Positions 13,201 to 25,700 of a stretch of 64,000 bases of DNA are shown piece after piece. Source of the stretch: Siphlonurus alternatus. Its lineage: Eukaryota > Arthropoda > Insecta > Ephemeroptera > Siphlonuridae. The stretch spans positions 16,744,124 to 16,808,123 of the forward strand of contig OX463784.1 of NCBI GenBank assembly GCA_949825025.1, given 5' to 3'. The position numbers and the translations under genes were made by a program. The notes beneath the pieces are model-generated. The model saw only the letters and a list, made by a program, of their open reading frames with translations, was not told where the DNA came from and searched no databases. Within the stretch, counting starts at the first letter, position 1; each line of letters begins with the position of its first letter.

Positions 13201-14076
13201 CTCTCGACCAGCCCGGCGTTTGCGCACTTGGCGGTGAACTTGTCGACCAGCTCTTCGCGAGAGTCCCCGGCACCGATCCAACCTAACACCTCGGCCACCG
13301 TCGACCTGCACGGAGCGCACCGAGTCTGCAAGAACACGTGTTATACCTGATAATTTTTATATTAAATTAATGTGTTAATTTTAAATGTAATTAAAAGTTC
13401 TTTGCTGTACATTCTCAAAACCGAGACACAGTGTCCGCATAAAAGTTACATAACCTCGTGAAGTTATGATTCGGTATTAGGCGGGTATTATATACATGTA
13501 TATGTTGGCATCCGGATGCGAATTCGCTTCGGACGCGAAATTTTTGTTCCCAACTCGTTGGGATCATTCGAAAATTCCAAGAAGCGAAATTCGCGTTCGG
13601 AGCATCGTAATTTTGATCCCAATGCGTTGGGCACTTCAGCAAAATTCACAACGAGTTGGGATCAAAATTATTTGATCACAATGCGTTCGGAACAAATGAG
13701 AATGATCCCAACGCGTTGTGAACAATGTGAAAAACGTCCAACGCGTTCGGAACAAAATTAAGATATTTTTAATGATTTCCGTGACGCGAAATTGGTGGTG
13801 ATAAAGTCAAACTCACTGTATATGGCACTGTATTATAATCAAATTGAATTATTCTCCATGTTTAACACTGTATATATATAATATACATATAGTTATATAT
13901 ATAATTATTAGTTATTATACAGGTAATATATGATAAATTATGTATCTATGCCTAAAAATACATATACTACACATTATACTTACACTTTCTCGCTCCTCTC
14001 TTAACAATGTAATACCATTGTTGGGCAATGCTATGGCCGTCCCTAGCAACAATAATGCCCCAGTGATAGCCCTCAT
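7269..14076 (-). CDS. Acid sphingomyelinase-like phosphodiesterase, gene B (complete)
   Basis: Complete SMPD/ASM-family gene. Exons: 14076-13984, 13325-13170, 12481-12302, 11450-11223, 10961-10789, 9946-9749, 9369-9199, 8814-8622, 8171-7978, 7407-7269; 1725 bp, 574 residues plus stop. Signal peptide about residues 1-17 (MRAITGALLLLGTAIALP). Saposin-B spans about 32-110. The metallophosphatase domain runs from about 148 to 464 with D156/H158 (TDVH), D229 and H233 (GD...DH), N269/H270 (GNHE), H377 (LIHQPSG) and H412/H414 (GHTH), matching the zinc ligands and catalytic histidines of the family. The C-terminal domain (VLDHETW, NLTEANL, Cys-rich end) covers 465-574. The length is near the family norm. 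The saposin domain is the most diverged of the A-C group, starting TRCAPC instead of VTCTLC. The first intron holds an odd cluster of short inverted repeats (13508-13762). Exact substrate preference cannot be read from sequence. Confidence 0.92.
9999..10320. mobile_element. ~320 bp palindromic MITE carrying TGACGTCA, copy 2
   Basis: Same element in the gene B intron between exons 5 and 6, both ends intact (TGGAGTATCGAC ... GTCGATACTCCA), with a TGACGTCA in each arm. Confidence 0.75.
10383..10520 (+). mobile_element. 5S-derived SINE, short body fragment
   Basis: Contains TGGTTCCCCGCCAGACTTTG and ATCCGTCCTGACTGAAGTTT ... CACCTCAGCAAATGCTGGGA, matching the SINE body. Next to the ~320 bp MITE in the gene B intron between exons 5 and 6. 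Confidence 0.45.
11525..11765. repeat. Palindromic element related to the 55260 MITE (ends worn)
   Basis: Arms with TTTTATTGCATATT on the left and CAAATTTGCAATAAAAA on the right, interior CGTTTTGCAGCATGATTTTC. In the gene B intron between exons 3 and 4. Confidence 0.45.
13508..13762. repeat. Cluster of short degenerate inverted repeats (AACGCGTT-type)
   Basis: Inside gene B intron 1. Variants of GATCCCAACGCGTTGGGA and GCGTTCGGAACAAAATT repeat about eight times in both directions. It is GC-richer than the surroundings and has no conserved open frame. Possibly a degenerate satellite or the end of a larger transposon. Confidence 0.5.
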
Positions 14077-14112
14077 GTCTGCAGCAGTTGAGAAGCTGAA
14101 GATAATGATCGA

Positions 14113-14176
14113 TTTTATAAAACAGCAGTTTTTTAGGTTATCAATTATAAACACTTCCATGTTATCGAAGAGATAA
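14113..14176 (-). promoter_or_regulatory. Gene B core promoter: TATA box and paired GATA motifs
   Basis: TATAAAA on the minus strand at 14113-14119, 37 bp upstream of the ATG. Further upstream are two GATA motifs in opposite directions (TTATC 14162-14166 and AGATAA 14171-14176). Confidence 0.55.
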
Positions 14177-15075
14177 AACAACTGCTCCATTTATAAATAC
14201 AAATAAAATAAGTGGTGGGAGATGAAAAACATATAAAAGGATAAACATGAAGAACTATAACCTGGTTATCTGTGACTAACCACGGTTAGTTTCGATTTAA
14301 CTCAATGACAATAACTGCGGTTAGTGAAAAATGTGTTTATCTTTATCGGAAACTCCTTTTGTGAATCATGCACATAATATATTGTGCAGTTTTTTTTTGT
14401 AGGAAATTATGAAATAAAATATTAGTTATTTGGAGGTAACTATTATTTGGACCTATTTAATATATTAACCTCATGCAGGACGGTTCTAACGTTATTCTTA
14501 ATTTTCTGGATCTGTTACAGCTTTAATTTTTGGAGAAAAAGATCGTAGCCTCTGAAATTTTACTACCTCTGACCTATCCTCTCTAGAGAACCTGAATTAT
14601 TTCATGTAATGTAGTCTTCTCCAAAAACTAAGTTACAACGCAAACAGAAACCTGCATCTATTAAATTAAATAATGGATCCTGGTCGTTGCAAAGGAGTAC
14701 ATTTTGAGTGTTTGGCATCGAGGAGGAAAAAAAAAGAAAAAAAACACGCTGAAAATTTTTATAATATTTGTGTGTATATTTATTTTAATTTTAGCAATTA
14801 ACCATATTAGTTGTTGCAATATTAAATCTGTAAGTTATATAACATAACTTCTGCTTTTCTTGAAGATTTTCATGGATTGAATTAGTGCTCATATATTATA
14901 TTATTATATGTTTACATTTGAACTTATACTGGAAGTTTACAAAAAAACTTTAATTTTTTTAAATAATTTAAGCACTAATAATTTAATTACTACAAATTTA
15001 AAAAAACAAACATTTCAAGATTTCAAGAAAACTATCATTAGATAATATATATTCACATTAATTTATTAATAAGTA

Positions 15076-15203
15076 GTACAGTCGTCGCCTCGGAAAATTT
15101 CCCACTTTCAGCCTTGTTAATCACTATGCTCCGTAAGAATAAGACAGTACATGGTGATTAACAAGGCTGAAAAAGGGAAATTTTCTGAGGCGACAAGTGT
15201 ACA
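15076..15203. mobile_element. GTACA-type MITE, copy 2
   Basis: Same ~125 bp hairpin element, in the spacer between genes B and C, about 80 bp beyond the gene C stop codon. Both ends and both arms are well kept. Confidence 0.7.
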
Positions 15204-15287
15204 CATTTGTTTTTAAATGAGTAAAATTTTAATTTTACATAATATAATAAAATTGCCTGATATATTATAAAAATTACACAATATAAT

Positions 15288-18200
15288 TTAGGGAAGCATC
15301 TCCCTGCATTTGGACCTATCTCCAGTAACGGTGGTCAGTATTTTGCACATGAGTTCTTTTGCGCAAGCCGCGTCACATCCTGCCTCGAGTTCAGGGTCAC
15401 CCATCTTCACATAGTACCTGAAACAATTCATTTTATTTTCGTTAATTTTTATTCTCCGTACAGGCGCGGATCCAGGGGGTGGGCTGGGGGGACTGCAGCC
15501 CCCCCCCCAAATTTTTTTGGATTTAACATGGGCAATATAGGCATTTCTCCCACTCCAATTTTTGTTTTTAACATTGGCCTTATGGAGGCAGCCCCCCCCC
15601 CCAAATTTTTTTCTGGATCCGCGCCTGTCTCCGTACACCATGAAAAGAAAATTATGTTTGATCCTCTAACCTGAAGTACTGCTGCTGCAGGTCAGTGTCG
15701 ATGGCCATCCTCTTGACTAGCTCGTCCATCTCTGCAGGTAACAACGAGGTGGTGCCGTATGCTTCATTGAAGGTGTAAAGTTTCTGCCAGTTAGGAAATA
15801 CTGCAGAACCAGCCAGATTCGCTTCAGTCAGGTTGAAGAACCATGTCTCGTGGTCAAGCACGCGCTAGAAGGAGAATGAATTATCGTCAGAACTTCCATG
15901 CAGTGATAATGATTAAATGGATTCCGGATTGAGTTAAAATACTCAGACTGTACACTTTGCGACAGCATTAAACGTTACCTCTGTCTGATATGCTAGAGCT
16001 GCAGCTCAAAGGGACAAAGATTTGCATATTTAAAATTTTGGGAGAGGTAAGAAAAGCATTGCCTTTATAAATTCCCAAAACTTTTGTGCTGTCCCGAAGT
16101 GTAAACTTTAGAAACTTTTCAATGTACAGTCATCGCCTTGGAAAATTTCCTTTTGCAGCCTTGTTAATCACCATGTTCCGTAAGAAAAACGCATGGTGAT
16201 TAACGAGGGTGCAAATGGAAAATTTTTTGAGGTGACAAAAATACTGAGACTTTTTGCGTCGAGCTCGATGAATGTGGCAATGCTATCAGGCGCGTATCCA
16301 GGGGGGGGGGGAGGAAGGGGGGCTAGGGGGCTGAAATATTGGATTTAACATGGACAATTTATGAATTTTTTCCGACTTCAAATTTCTTTTTTAATATTGG
16401 CCTTATGGAGATAGCTTAGCCCCCCCCTGCCCCCCCTGCCCCCCCCTGCCCCCCCCTCCCCACCCGATTTTTTTTTCTGGACCCGAGCGCTTACTCACTC
16501 ATGCTAATTGTATGTGATATCCCAATCTTTTTGATCATATAATATTGTACTCACGAAATTCGATTCCGGGTAGACTCCATCTACTACGTAGACTCTGTAG
16601 TTCATGTTGACGTCACTGTAAGAAGTGCCACTGCCGGCGGTGAAGGCCACGTTGGTAGCCCTGCTGGTGTCGGCTAGGTCATAGTAAATGGAGAAGTGAT
16701 CGTTGTGAGTGTGGCCGTGGAACTGAGCCACAATCGTGTTCTCGAATCTGTATGAAAGTTGGTTAATTAAATTTCATTTTTAGAAGACAGATAAACACAC
16801 ACCATATTAAGAGATCTCCGTATTCCATGACCAGCATTTTAAATTAATTTCACTATACCTGTCAATAATACGACGGTACTGAGTGCTCCATTGATGCATG
16901 CAGTCACTGTTACCACTCGGGTGGTGCATCAGAATGTGCACCTTCTTGCCTGCTAACTCAGCTGTCCTCAACTCTTGTGCCATCCACATAAGCTGACCGG
17001 ATGGGTCTACGTTGTCATACATAAGCCACCTGGAAACATAAGGTAATTAAATAATGTAATTAAATACTTAAAAATTACATGAAGACTGCTATACTTCAAT
17101 GCAAGAATTCATTTGAGAACGTTTTATTCATTAATTCTATAAGGTGCTTTTCATAATTCATATAATTTTATTGCTCTTCGATTGTACAACAATATAAGCA
17201 CTTTTTTTTTCTTTTTTTTTTTCTGTCATCGGTGCGTATTATCAATTAAAATCCAAGTGTTCACATCGATGACAGAAAAGCACGTTACAATTAAATATTG
17301 TACAGATTGTACTTATTAATACATGATTGTATATTGATTATATTAAATTAAAGTGTGTTTTTTTAAATGTTAGGATATATACCAATTTACAGGGCGTATA
17401 GATATATACAGAAAAATATTTCAGTGAGAGGCTGCACCGTATTTTCCATACTAATAGTATACTATAATGAAATGAGATTGAGTAGAAAAAAGCACGCTTA
17501 TAAGCATTAATATATTGCAATATGCTACGAATTTATTGTCTTGAAAATATTTCTCATGCAAGCTTATAGAAAAAGACGTTACATGACCATGACATTGCAA
17601 CATTTAGATCTTTAAATTCAAGTTTTATGCTTAAAAAAAAAAAAAAAAAAAAAAAATTCTCGAGTTTCTCTATACAAATATGCAATTGATAAAAATTTCA
17701 TGCAGGTTATCTAGCAACGTAAATATTTTGTCTAGTCTCTAATTTGTAGAATGAATACTGTTGTGATGAACAATAATCATTACCAGTTGTAGCTATAACA
17801 GAACATGGAGTTCATGACGATGACATCCAACTGTCCAGGGATCACTTCGACGCTGTAGAAGCCTCCTCGAAGAATGGTTTCTTGCGTGTTAGATGGCAGC
17901 AGTGGTCCCCACAAGTCAACAAGAAGCTGGTACAACCATCCGGATGAAACTGATTCTGGGATTTCCGGTTTGTCGGGAGAAAATCTGTAACAAACCATGC
18001 ATAATTATATTAATTTTTTTTACTAGAAATCAACTTACTAGAAATTTATTTTGCATTAATAAATTAAATATGTACCATAAAATGTGATGATGTTAGATTT
18101 TTTTTTTCTTAACACATATATTATAAGAAATACTTAATACCTCATTTTCTCATATTATATACTAATATAAGATATATTTTGTTAACTTATATAAATTCGT

Positions 18201-21200
18201 ATTGAATTTAGTAAAACAATGTAATGATCTGTTTATTTAATAGTAATAAAATTTGTCTTATTGAGCAGAAAAAAATAAATTGTATACAGTAAAAATATCA
18301 AGTAAAAAATACAATGCTATTTTTTTAATGCAGTATATAATATCTCATTATTACCGCGTAGGCAAATATTACTTAAATTATTAACATTGCATACACTTAC
18401 ACATTGGTTGGGTTAGCCTCGTGATTTCCAAGAATAGGCAGAATTATCTGTACATTCGGGAAGTATAGCTGGATCATGTCCATAACCCAGGTGATGAGTT
18501 GTGTGTTGTAGTCGTTGCTGGTGGCCCAAACCGCGTGGTCAACAATGTCGCCAGTGAACATCACGTAAGAAATGTCCTGAAAATATTACCAAAATATCAT
18601 TGAAATATAAGTAGACAGACGAATTCTGCAATAATATTATTACACCTGGTATGGTATAAGTATTCGATCTGCACGAAGGATTTAGTACTACATTCTATAA
18701 CCTCTATTATTATTATATAAATAATAAGTATAAATATTTAGTACTTGCTTTATACTGTGCAAATATAGAGTTAATTTTAAGCTCAAATTTGTTACTTGTT
18801 ATTCTTTTGAAAAATTGATTTTATCTTAAATTTTATATTTATATAATAATCTGTTTTTAGATCTTGATATTTTTACAACGAAGGATATTATTTTTTGTCG
18901 ATATTTTTTAATTAAGGTGAAGCCTTCTTAAAAAATGTCTGGAAATTATAATATCTTGCATAACATAAATTTCCTTACCGACACAGAAGCGGAAAAAATA
19001 TCCTATAATAACTCCCTTAATAAACAAAATGGAGTTAGGATATATTTTTTCATCTTACCAGTGGAATTAGGATATTTTTCCGCTACCATCACGTCCTTAC
19101 AATTACTTTTTAAAAACTGACTTAATTTACTCACAGGGTGTTGAGTTGCTGCATGCTCCAACATATTCTGAAAGGTGTACTGCGGTAAATCACAGTTTCT
19201 GTAGTCTCCCCAGAATCCCGCAGGTTCACTGCCATTAGCCGGAGGTCCTTGCTCCACGCGACAGCAGGTGGGGTCGCCGCAGTTCGCGTTACCTCCGGCC
19301 AGGTACATCGGGTCCACGTGCACGTCCGTGATCTGCAGGACCTTCATCGTCGGAGAACCGTTCTGTGGACAAAGCTTCATTTTTGTAGCAAACTAAAATA
19401 TAACATAATTATGTATATAATTATGTTATATCAGAGAGTGAGCAGATACTTTCATGGCTTATTGCCAGAAATTCGAAAGAAAAATGCAGTAAAACGGAGC
19501 AATTTATATTTATGCATCAACTACAATAATGTTCAATTGAATTGTTATTTCAATATTGGATAAACCATTATAAATTATAATTAAGTTTTGTTAAATTATG
19601 ATGTACAATAAAAAAAGCAGCATATTTTTCTCATTGATCTGCATACTTACGGGCGGCAGTTGTGGCTCCTGAGGCGTTGGTTTAGCCCCCAGGAAGTCCA
19701 GATCCAGGGTCCATTCGAAATGATCTCCACTCAGGTTGCAGTCAGGGTAGAGCGCGAAGCCACAAGCTTCTCTCGGGGTCAAGGGGAAATCAGTCTGATT
19801 CTTAGCCTCCATTATCCATAGCACGATGTCCTGAAAATGGGTGGCTAATTATTATTTAATAAAATACCAGTTGAAATAAAAATGTTGCCCCAGATTTTTT
19901 TTTACAGTGTATAATACTTTAAATAATATACAAGTAAATGTATAGAACTCTCTGTTAATAATTTGCGGTGTAAAATATATATTTAGTTCCAATAAATTTT
20001 CTTCATAGTAACTAAATTTTTAATATATAAAATTTTATTTTTTAAACTTTAAAATCTAAAATATATTGATTTGTTGTTTGCTTTTCAGATGTTCTTGATA
20101 AAAACGTACCCAGGTGAAAATTTTTTTCTGCATCTATTGACCTCATATTTTATCTTCGTACCTTAAAACAGGTTGACGTGAAGTGTTTCAGATAAGACGA
20201 AGTCAACATTCTATGGTGACGGTTCTAAATATTTGCTAATATTGAATATTTTATCTAAATTGAAAACGTCATCTTTTCAGATTCTTGATAACTTTTAGGG
20301 AAAATACTATAATAATATTATATTTTTATTAATTTATAGTTATAGTATTATAATATAAACACTGGTAATTCACATAAGAAAAATATATGTATATTTTTAC
20401 AATCATATTTCTTAAAATTAAATGAACAACTTGAATGATTTTTTTTAAAATGTATAGAGCCGTTAAAGGATTTCACAATATGTACACTCGTCACCTTTGA
20501 AAATTTCTCACTTGCAGCCTTGTTAATCACCATGTCCTGTGTTATTCTTACGGTGCATGGTGATTAACAGGGCTGGAAAGGTAAATTTTCTGAGGCGACG
20601 TTTGTACACAATATTCGATTCGAGTCGCTTTAAAAAAATCACGTCTTGATCCGTTTTTGAGAAGAAATAGAAGAGTGATTTTTTTTTTTAGAGCGACTCG
20701 AAGTGAATATTGTGTACAATCGCTCATGTAAATCCACCTGAAATTGCGTCCACTCACGATGTTCAGCTCGGTGACTCCCCTGCAGACGGTCTCAGACAGT
20801 CCCACATCCACACAGACTCCCGTGAACTTGTCAATGAGCTCTTCACGAGTAAAGTCGTCGTTGATCCATCCCATGGCCTGGTTCATCACCGTACGACATA
20901 GCGTGCATGTCACCTATTAGTAGATCATAAAATATAATTAGAGTTAGGTCATAAAGATTGGGGTTTTGGGGTATTTTTACTATGATTTTACACAACATCG
21001 TTTGTTTTTCATTATCATTTGAAAATTGAAAAAAAAAAGGTTTCCTTGTGTTACATAATACATAATCGTATAATATCAGTTGGCAGGCGATAACGTAATA
21101 ACATAATATAGTCCTTAATGTGATGTTTATGTTCTAATTTCCATGTTAAAATTTATTGCAATATTCAAGTGATTTCAACGCTGAATTACTTTTACCTTTA

Positions 21201-21684
21201 TTATTTTTTTATCATTATACTTCAAATTTTACATTATTTATATATACTTTTAAAATTAGCATTATTATCAATTATACATTATTATAAAATAAACTTGAAT
21301 TGAATAATTTCAAAAATATCATTGCGTTGGATAATGCAATGAATTCATTTTGATTTTTTTTAAATGCAATTATTATTAAGATTGTTCAGGATATATTTAT
21401 ATAGATTTGAGGGAGATTTAATTTTCTACTAAACAATATTAACAATAAAAAAATGTTTAAATATTGTTACTACAACATTTCTTGCAATTAAAAAAAAAAA
21501 TGCCTGAATTTTAAAAATGAAAATGTATATTATTTTACCTACATTTATATATACAGTAATTATTAATTTTTTTACTTACAACTCCGGCGCGGTCGAGTCC
21601 TCCCAACCTATCAGATTTTACATTGTTAGCCGTCACTACTGACGTCCCAAAGAGCAACAATGCCCAAACAACAATCGCTCTCAT
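15288..21684 (-). CDS. Acid sphingomyelinase-like phosphodiesterase, gene C (complete)
   Basis: Complete SMPD/ASM-family gene. Exons: 21684-21580, 20913-20758, 19830-19651, 19362-19135, 18576-18401, 17984-17784, 17029-16859, 16747-16555, 15864-15671, 15417-15288; 1734 bp, 577 residues. Exon 1 encodes a signal peptide (MRAIVVWALLLFGTSVVTA) and a short linker. The saposin exon begins VTCTLC as in gene A. Catalytic motifs are TDVHVDP, FTGDIVDHAVW, LGNHEANP, LMHHPSGN and HGHTHND. Exons 5 and 6 are each one codon longer than in A and B. The last intron carries a fresh hAT-like MITE (15461-15627), and the next carries a decayed relative (16288-16492) plus two other inverted-repeat elements. Splice phases equal those of the other copies. 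The enzyme should be secreted or lysosomal; headgroup specificity is not shown by the sequence. Confidence 0.92.
15461..15627. mobile_element. hAT-like MITE with perfect 8 bp target duplication
   Basis: 167 bp element with inverted ends CAGGCGCGGATCCAG / CTGGATCCGCGCCTG. It is flanked on both sides by tctccgta (15453-15460 and 15628-15635). An 8 bp duplication and a CAGG...CCTG end are typical of hAT non-autonomous elements. In the last intron of gene C. The intact ends and duplication suggest recent insertion. Confidence 0.85.
15951..16103. mobile_element. TACACTTCGGGACAGCA-type short element, copy in gene C intron
   Basis: About 153 bp with inverted ends TACACTTTGCGACAGCA / TGCTGTCCCGAAGTGTA and interior GAGCTGCAGCTC and AATTTTGGGAGAGGTAAGAA. 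Related longer copies stand at 6495-6672, 30224-30413 and 38660-38793. Confidence 0.6.
16124..16241. mobile_element. GTACA-type MITE, copy 3
   Basis: Same hairpin family, in the gene C intron between exons 8 and 9. The right end is degraded. Confidence 0.6.
16288..16492. mobile_element. hAT-like MITE, decayed relative
   Basis: Starts CAGGCGCGTATCCAGGGGG and ends TTTCTGGACCCGAGCGC. The interior has the same TTGGATTTAACATGG and AACATTGGCCTTATGGAG motifs as 15461-15627, plus an expanded C-rich repeat. In the gene C intron between exons 8 and 9. Confidence 0.65.
18975..19105. repeat. ~130 bp palindrome next to gene C exon 4
   Basis: CCTTACCGACACAGAAGCGG and AAAAAATATCCTA face TAGGATATTTTTCCGC near 19068-19085. 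It ends about 30 bp from the exon 4 donor of gene C. Confidence 0.4.
20482..20608. mobile_element. GTACA-type MITE, copy 4
   Basis: Same hairpin family, in gene C intron 2. It abuts another palindrome (20604-20719) that shares its terminal GTACA. Confidence 0.65.
20604..20719. repeat. 116 bp palindrome next to a GTACA-type MITE
   Basis: The left arm (GTACACAATATTCGATTCGA, then GTCGCT) is mirrored by the right arm ending GAATATTGTGTAC. It ends about 40 bp from the donor site of the gene C saposin exon (20758). It may be a separate MITE using the same target sequence, or a rearranged end of its neighbour. Confidence 0.55.
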
Positions 21685-21727
21685 GTTTGCAGCAATGGAA
21701 GTAACGTTGTCTCAAACAAGTGTCGCA

Positions 21728-21780
21728 TTTTATATAGATCTTCACGTCTAAAATATCGCCACTTCGTTATCTAGTGATAA
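21728..21780 (-). promoter_or_regulatory. Gene C core promoter: TATA box and paired GATA motifs
   Basis: TATATAAAA on the minus strand (about 21728-21736), 44 bp upstream of the ATG. TTATC at 21767-21771 and GATAA at 21776-21780 form an inverted pair, as in gene B. Confidence 0.55.
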
Positions 21781-22392
21781 AAAAAAATAGTCCAAAAATG
21801 CAACGATAAACAATAACAAAATTTATGAAACTGAAGTATACGCTCTGATTGCTATATGATTATCGTTCACTGTCTTATCTTTTGTGTTCTTTTCATTCAA
21901 ATAAATTTGTTATTGAAAGTATCAGAAAAATATATGTTTTTTCGTAAAAATTCTTTTGCATGATCTTGTAATATATGTAGGACTATTCTCAGAAAATTAA
22001 TTATAAGAAAATGTACGGGAGAAATAATGAAAGAAAATGATGATATTTTGATTTTTATTTGGTAAAAATTAAGACAATTTTTTGGTATCATATGTTTATT
22101 AATCAAAATGTGTCTGTTTCTTTGCTTTGAAGCCTTGCAGGAATACATTATTTTTATTACCAATGATCACACCTACATGTTATATATATATATATCAATC
22201 TATAGAGGACTCAAGTCAAGTTATTACATTTTATAGTATTCTCACTGCCCTATGCAAAATGTTAAAAAAAAAATGAAACGGCTGTTTTACTATAAGGTAT
22301 TAGATAAAAATGAGTTAGTTCTTGATTAAAAATCAGAAGACAACCATATATAAAGGAGGGTAGGAGACGATTTTAAATTAATATAACTTCTG

Positions 22393-22394
<2 letters not shown>

Positions 22395-22452
<58 letters not shown>
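22395..22452. repeat. (TA)n microsatellite
   Basis: About 58 bp of TA in the spacer between the gene C promoter and the gene D 3' end. That spacer (21781-22722) shows no other feature. Confidence 0.95.
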
Positions 22453-22455
<3 letters not shown>

Positions 22456-22722
22456 ATCCCACTCTTTATGATACATGAAAATAAAGTTTTACTGGTTCTT
22501 AAGCATTGAGGCTATGAATAATAACAGGCTTGCTTTAAGAGTATATTATATACCTAATTATGCATAGAAAATACCACCAAAAAGTTAGACCCGTTATTAA
22601 GGAACAATTTTTCACCTTGATCATTACTAATTCATGTAAGTTAATTTTTAAATTTTTTATCTTTATAAAAATTAATTTGGAAAAAATACACACATCATAT
22701 CACATACAAATTTAATCATCGT

Positions 22723-25700
22723 TCAGGGTTTCAGGGTCGGTTCTGGCCAGGGTAGAGCCTCACAGGGTGTCGCATCTCCAGGAATTGTGTTAACGATGTC
22801 GCAAACTTTGTTATGTAAACACTCCTCGTCACACCCTGCCTCTAGGGACGTGTCTCCGAGCTTCACCGAGAACCTGAGGGACAATAAAGTACAATTACTG
22901 TAAGCCGATTGTTGTCAAGTTGACGATAACTTCAAAAACAGGCATGAATCCACAGAAAATGGGGTGAGTCTGAATCTGTAAATTCAATGATATTTAAATA
23001 AAATGGAGTGAAGGAAGGATATATTGCGTGCGTGCTCATGATACTTTTAACATTTCAGAAATTGTTATGAACCTTCCTCTAAATCCATGATGTCTACCAA
23101 ATTTTAGGTAAAATAATATGAAAAAAAAATCCCTAAATTATTTTTTTTCATTGTAATTTGTAATTCAATGCTTTCAATTATACACAACAAACATTATACC
23201 TTGTCACAAGATATTCATAGTAAAAATAGCGTTTAAAGTGTATCAAGACTTCATTAAATTAGGCATTTACCAAGAGTTGGCATGGATAATTTTTATTATA
23301 AATTATAAACTCCAACAGCCCTTAGTAACTGTTTTTTTTTTAATTCCCTTTACGCTCAATTGCATTAATGATTGATTAAATTATTTATCACACCTGAAGT
23401 ACTGTTCCTGTAGAGACACGTTTGTAGCCATTCTGTACACGAGGTCATCCAAGTCAGCTGGTAGTAGAGAAGGGACGCCGTACGCTTGACTGAAGGTGTA
23501 AAGTTTCTGCCAGTTGGGGGGCACGTCAGGACCGGCCAGGTTCGCTTCAGTCAGGTTGTAGAACCACGTCTCGTGGTCAAGCACGCACTGAAAACAAACA
23601 TTAGTGGCGACTTTAGCAATTCGTTCTGTGTATTATTCTTTCACAGATATTCGCGGATTTGAACTAAATTATAAATCAACATGGAAATTCTAAAATTTGA
23701 CGTAATTTGAACATGGAAAGTCGGGTAACTTAAAACAAATAAATGGAATAAATATAATTTGAAGATTTCTTTTAGTACTTACAGATTTAGAATTAATATA
23801 AAGAAAAAAAAATTTCTTTCAACGTATTTATACGCACATCTGAACAGTACTATGTTATTTTACCCCTGCATGCATATGCCTGATTTATCACAGCTTCACA
23901 GGATAAGAGATTTAAATTTTTCAAGAAGTTAAGAATACTCAAATTAGTTACCTAAAAAAATTAAATTTAATCACGTCTGCACTAACTGTATGATATAGTC
24001 TACGAATTAAGCATTCAGATGTAATAAAGTGTTCCGAGGTTTTGTGACGATAAAACATTATAGTTTACTCACGTAGTCTTCCCCATCTTGGACGGTGTAA
24101 ACTCTATAGTTGGGGTTGACGTTGCTGGCGGGGGTGCCGCTACCACCAGAAAACGCAACCCCCGAGGCTTTGGTGATGTCATCGAGCGAGTAGAAGATGA
24201 GGAAGTGATCGTTGTGTGTGTGGCCGTAAAACTGAGCCACGACCGTGTTCTCGAACCTGAGAAAACTCGAGATTGTATTATAGTCATGCAGCCTATCTCA
24301 ATATTGAGTCAATAGAGTATTGACCTCAATTTTTTTTATTGCAGAAATGGATAGAGGGTGCAAAGTTATGCTACCCTGATTTTTTCAGATTTTTTAGAGC
24401 CCGGGAACTATTTTTAAAAAATTATCGAAAGTTCTTTTTGTGACGTCACGAGACGCCGCTCCTTCAGAAAAAGATAGGACTTGCCGCCACGTGACGTCAC
24501 AAAAAGGACTTTCAATAATTTTTTAAAAATATTTCCTGGCCTGTAAAAAATCTGAAACAAATCAGGGTAACATAACTTTGTACGCTCTATCCATTTCTGC
24601 AATAAAAAATTTTGAGGTCAATACTCCATTCTATTTGAGAAACTTAATTATTCCCCCACTCTCCCAAACTTTACGTTAAAATCATGACGATTACCAGCTT
24701 CTCCCTGGTCTAAAACTTTCTTTGTCTATGATATATTATTAAAAGTGATAGTTATGTACTTATGGCGTAAGTAAATGTATTATTAAATTATATTGTCTTT
24801 TATCTTTTAAAAAATAAAATAAATATATTAAAATAAAATAAAAACATTTATATCTCACCTGTCGATGATACGACGATACTCATGTAACCATGGCTCAAAG
24901 CAGCTTCCCTGACCTCCCGAGAGATGCGAGAGAATGTGGACCTTCTGATTGGCTGCCTCAGCCTGCAATAATGTCTCCGCCAACCAAATTAGCTGTCCCG
25001 CCGGGTCATAGCTGTCGTATATTAACCACCTGTAATCACACCTTTAGTGTCAGGCAATTTTACAGCACTTAATACACATGTAAACGCATTCCCCTTTTTG
25101 TTTCAAAACCTCTCCAATGTTAAATAAACAAAATCGATCATGATTTTAAATGTTAAAATAATAAACTTCAAGATCACCTGCTGACCCTCACCAGTTCATG
25201 TGATAACAGACGTTGTTGTTAATTGCTACAACCAGCAACCCCGGCCGCACCTCGTGAGAGTAGAAGCCGCCCCTCAGCACCGACGTTTCGATATCGGGGA
25301 GCCACGCCCCCCACGTGGCGGCTGCGAGTTCGTACATGTAATCCGTGGAGACGTCAGCGGGGACAGGCCAGTCGGGGGCAGAGAAACTGGAAATGGTTGA
25401 TTAATCTGGTCAGTTGAAACTAATTTTGTTCATGCATATTATAGCACAATATCATGATGCAAATGGTCTTTAGCCATAAATGTAAATAAGTATGTCGAGA
25501 ATCAAAAAGAACGCATGACATTTGAAGATATGATTTCTGGCATCCCTGTTTGTTTATGTTTATTTTTTTTAAATTCTGCAAACATGTATTTCAGATTTCT
25601 TTTATTACTCTAATTACAAACAGCAAAACTGTAAAATTTCAAACTCGATTTTTAGCCAGTTTTATAGAAAAGACAGAAATGTTTCACTTTCGGGTACTTG

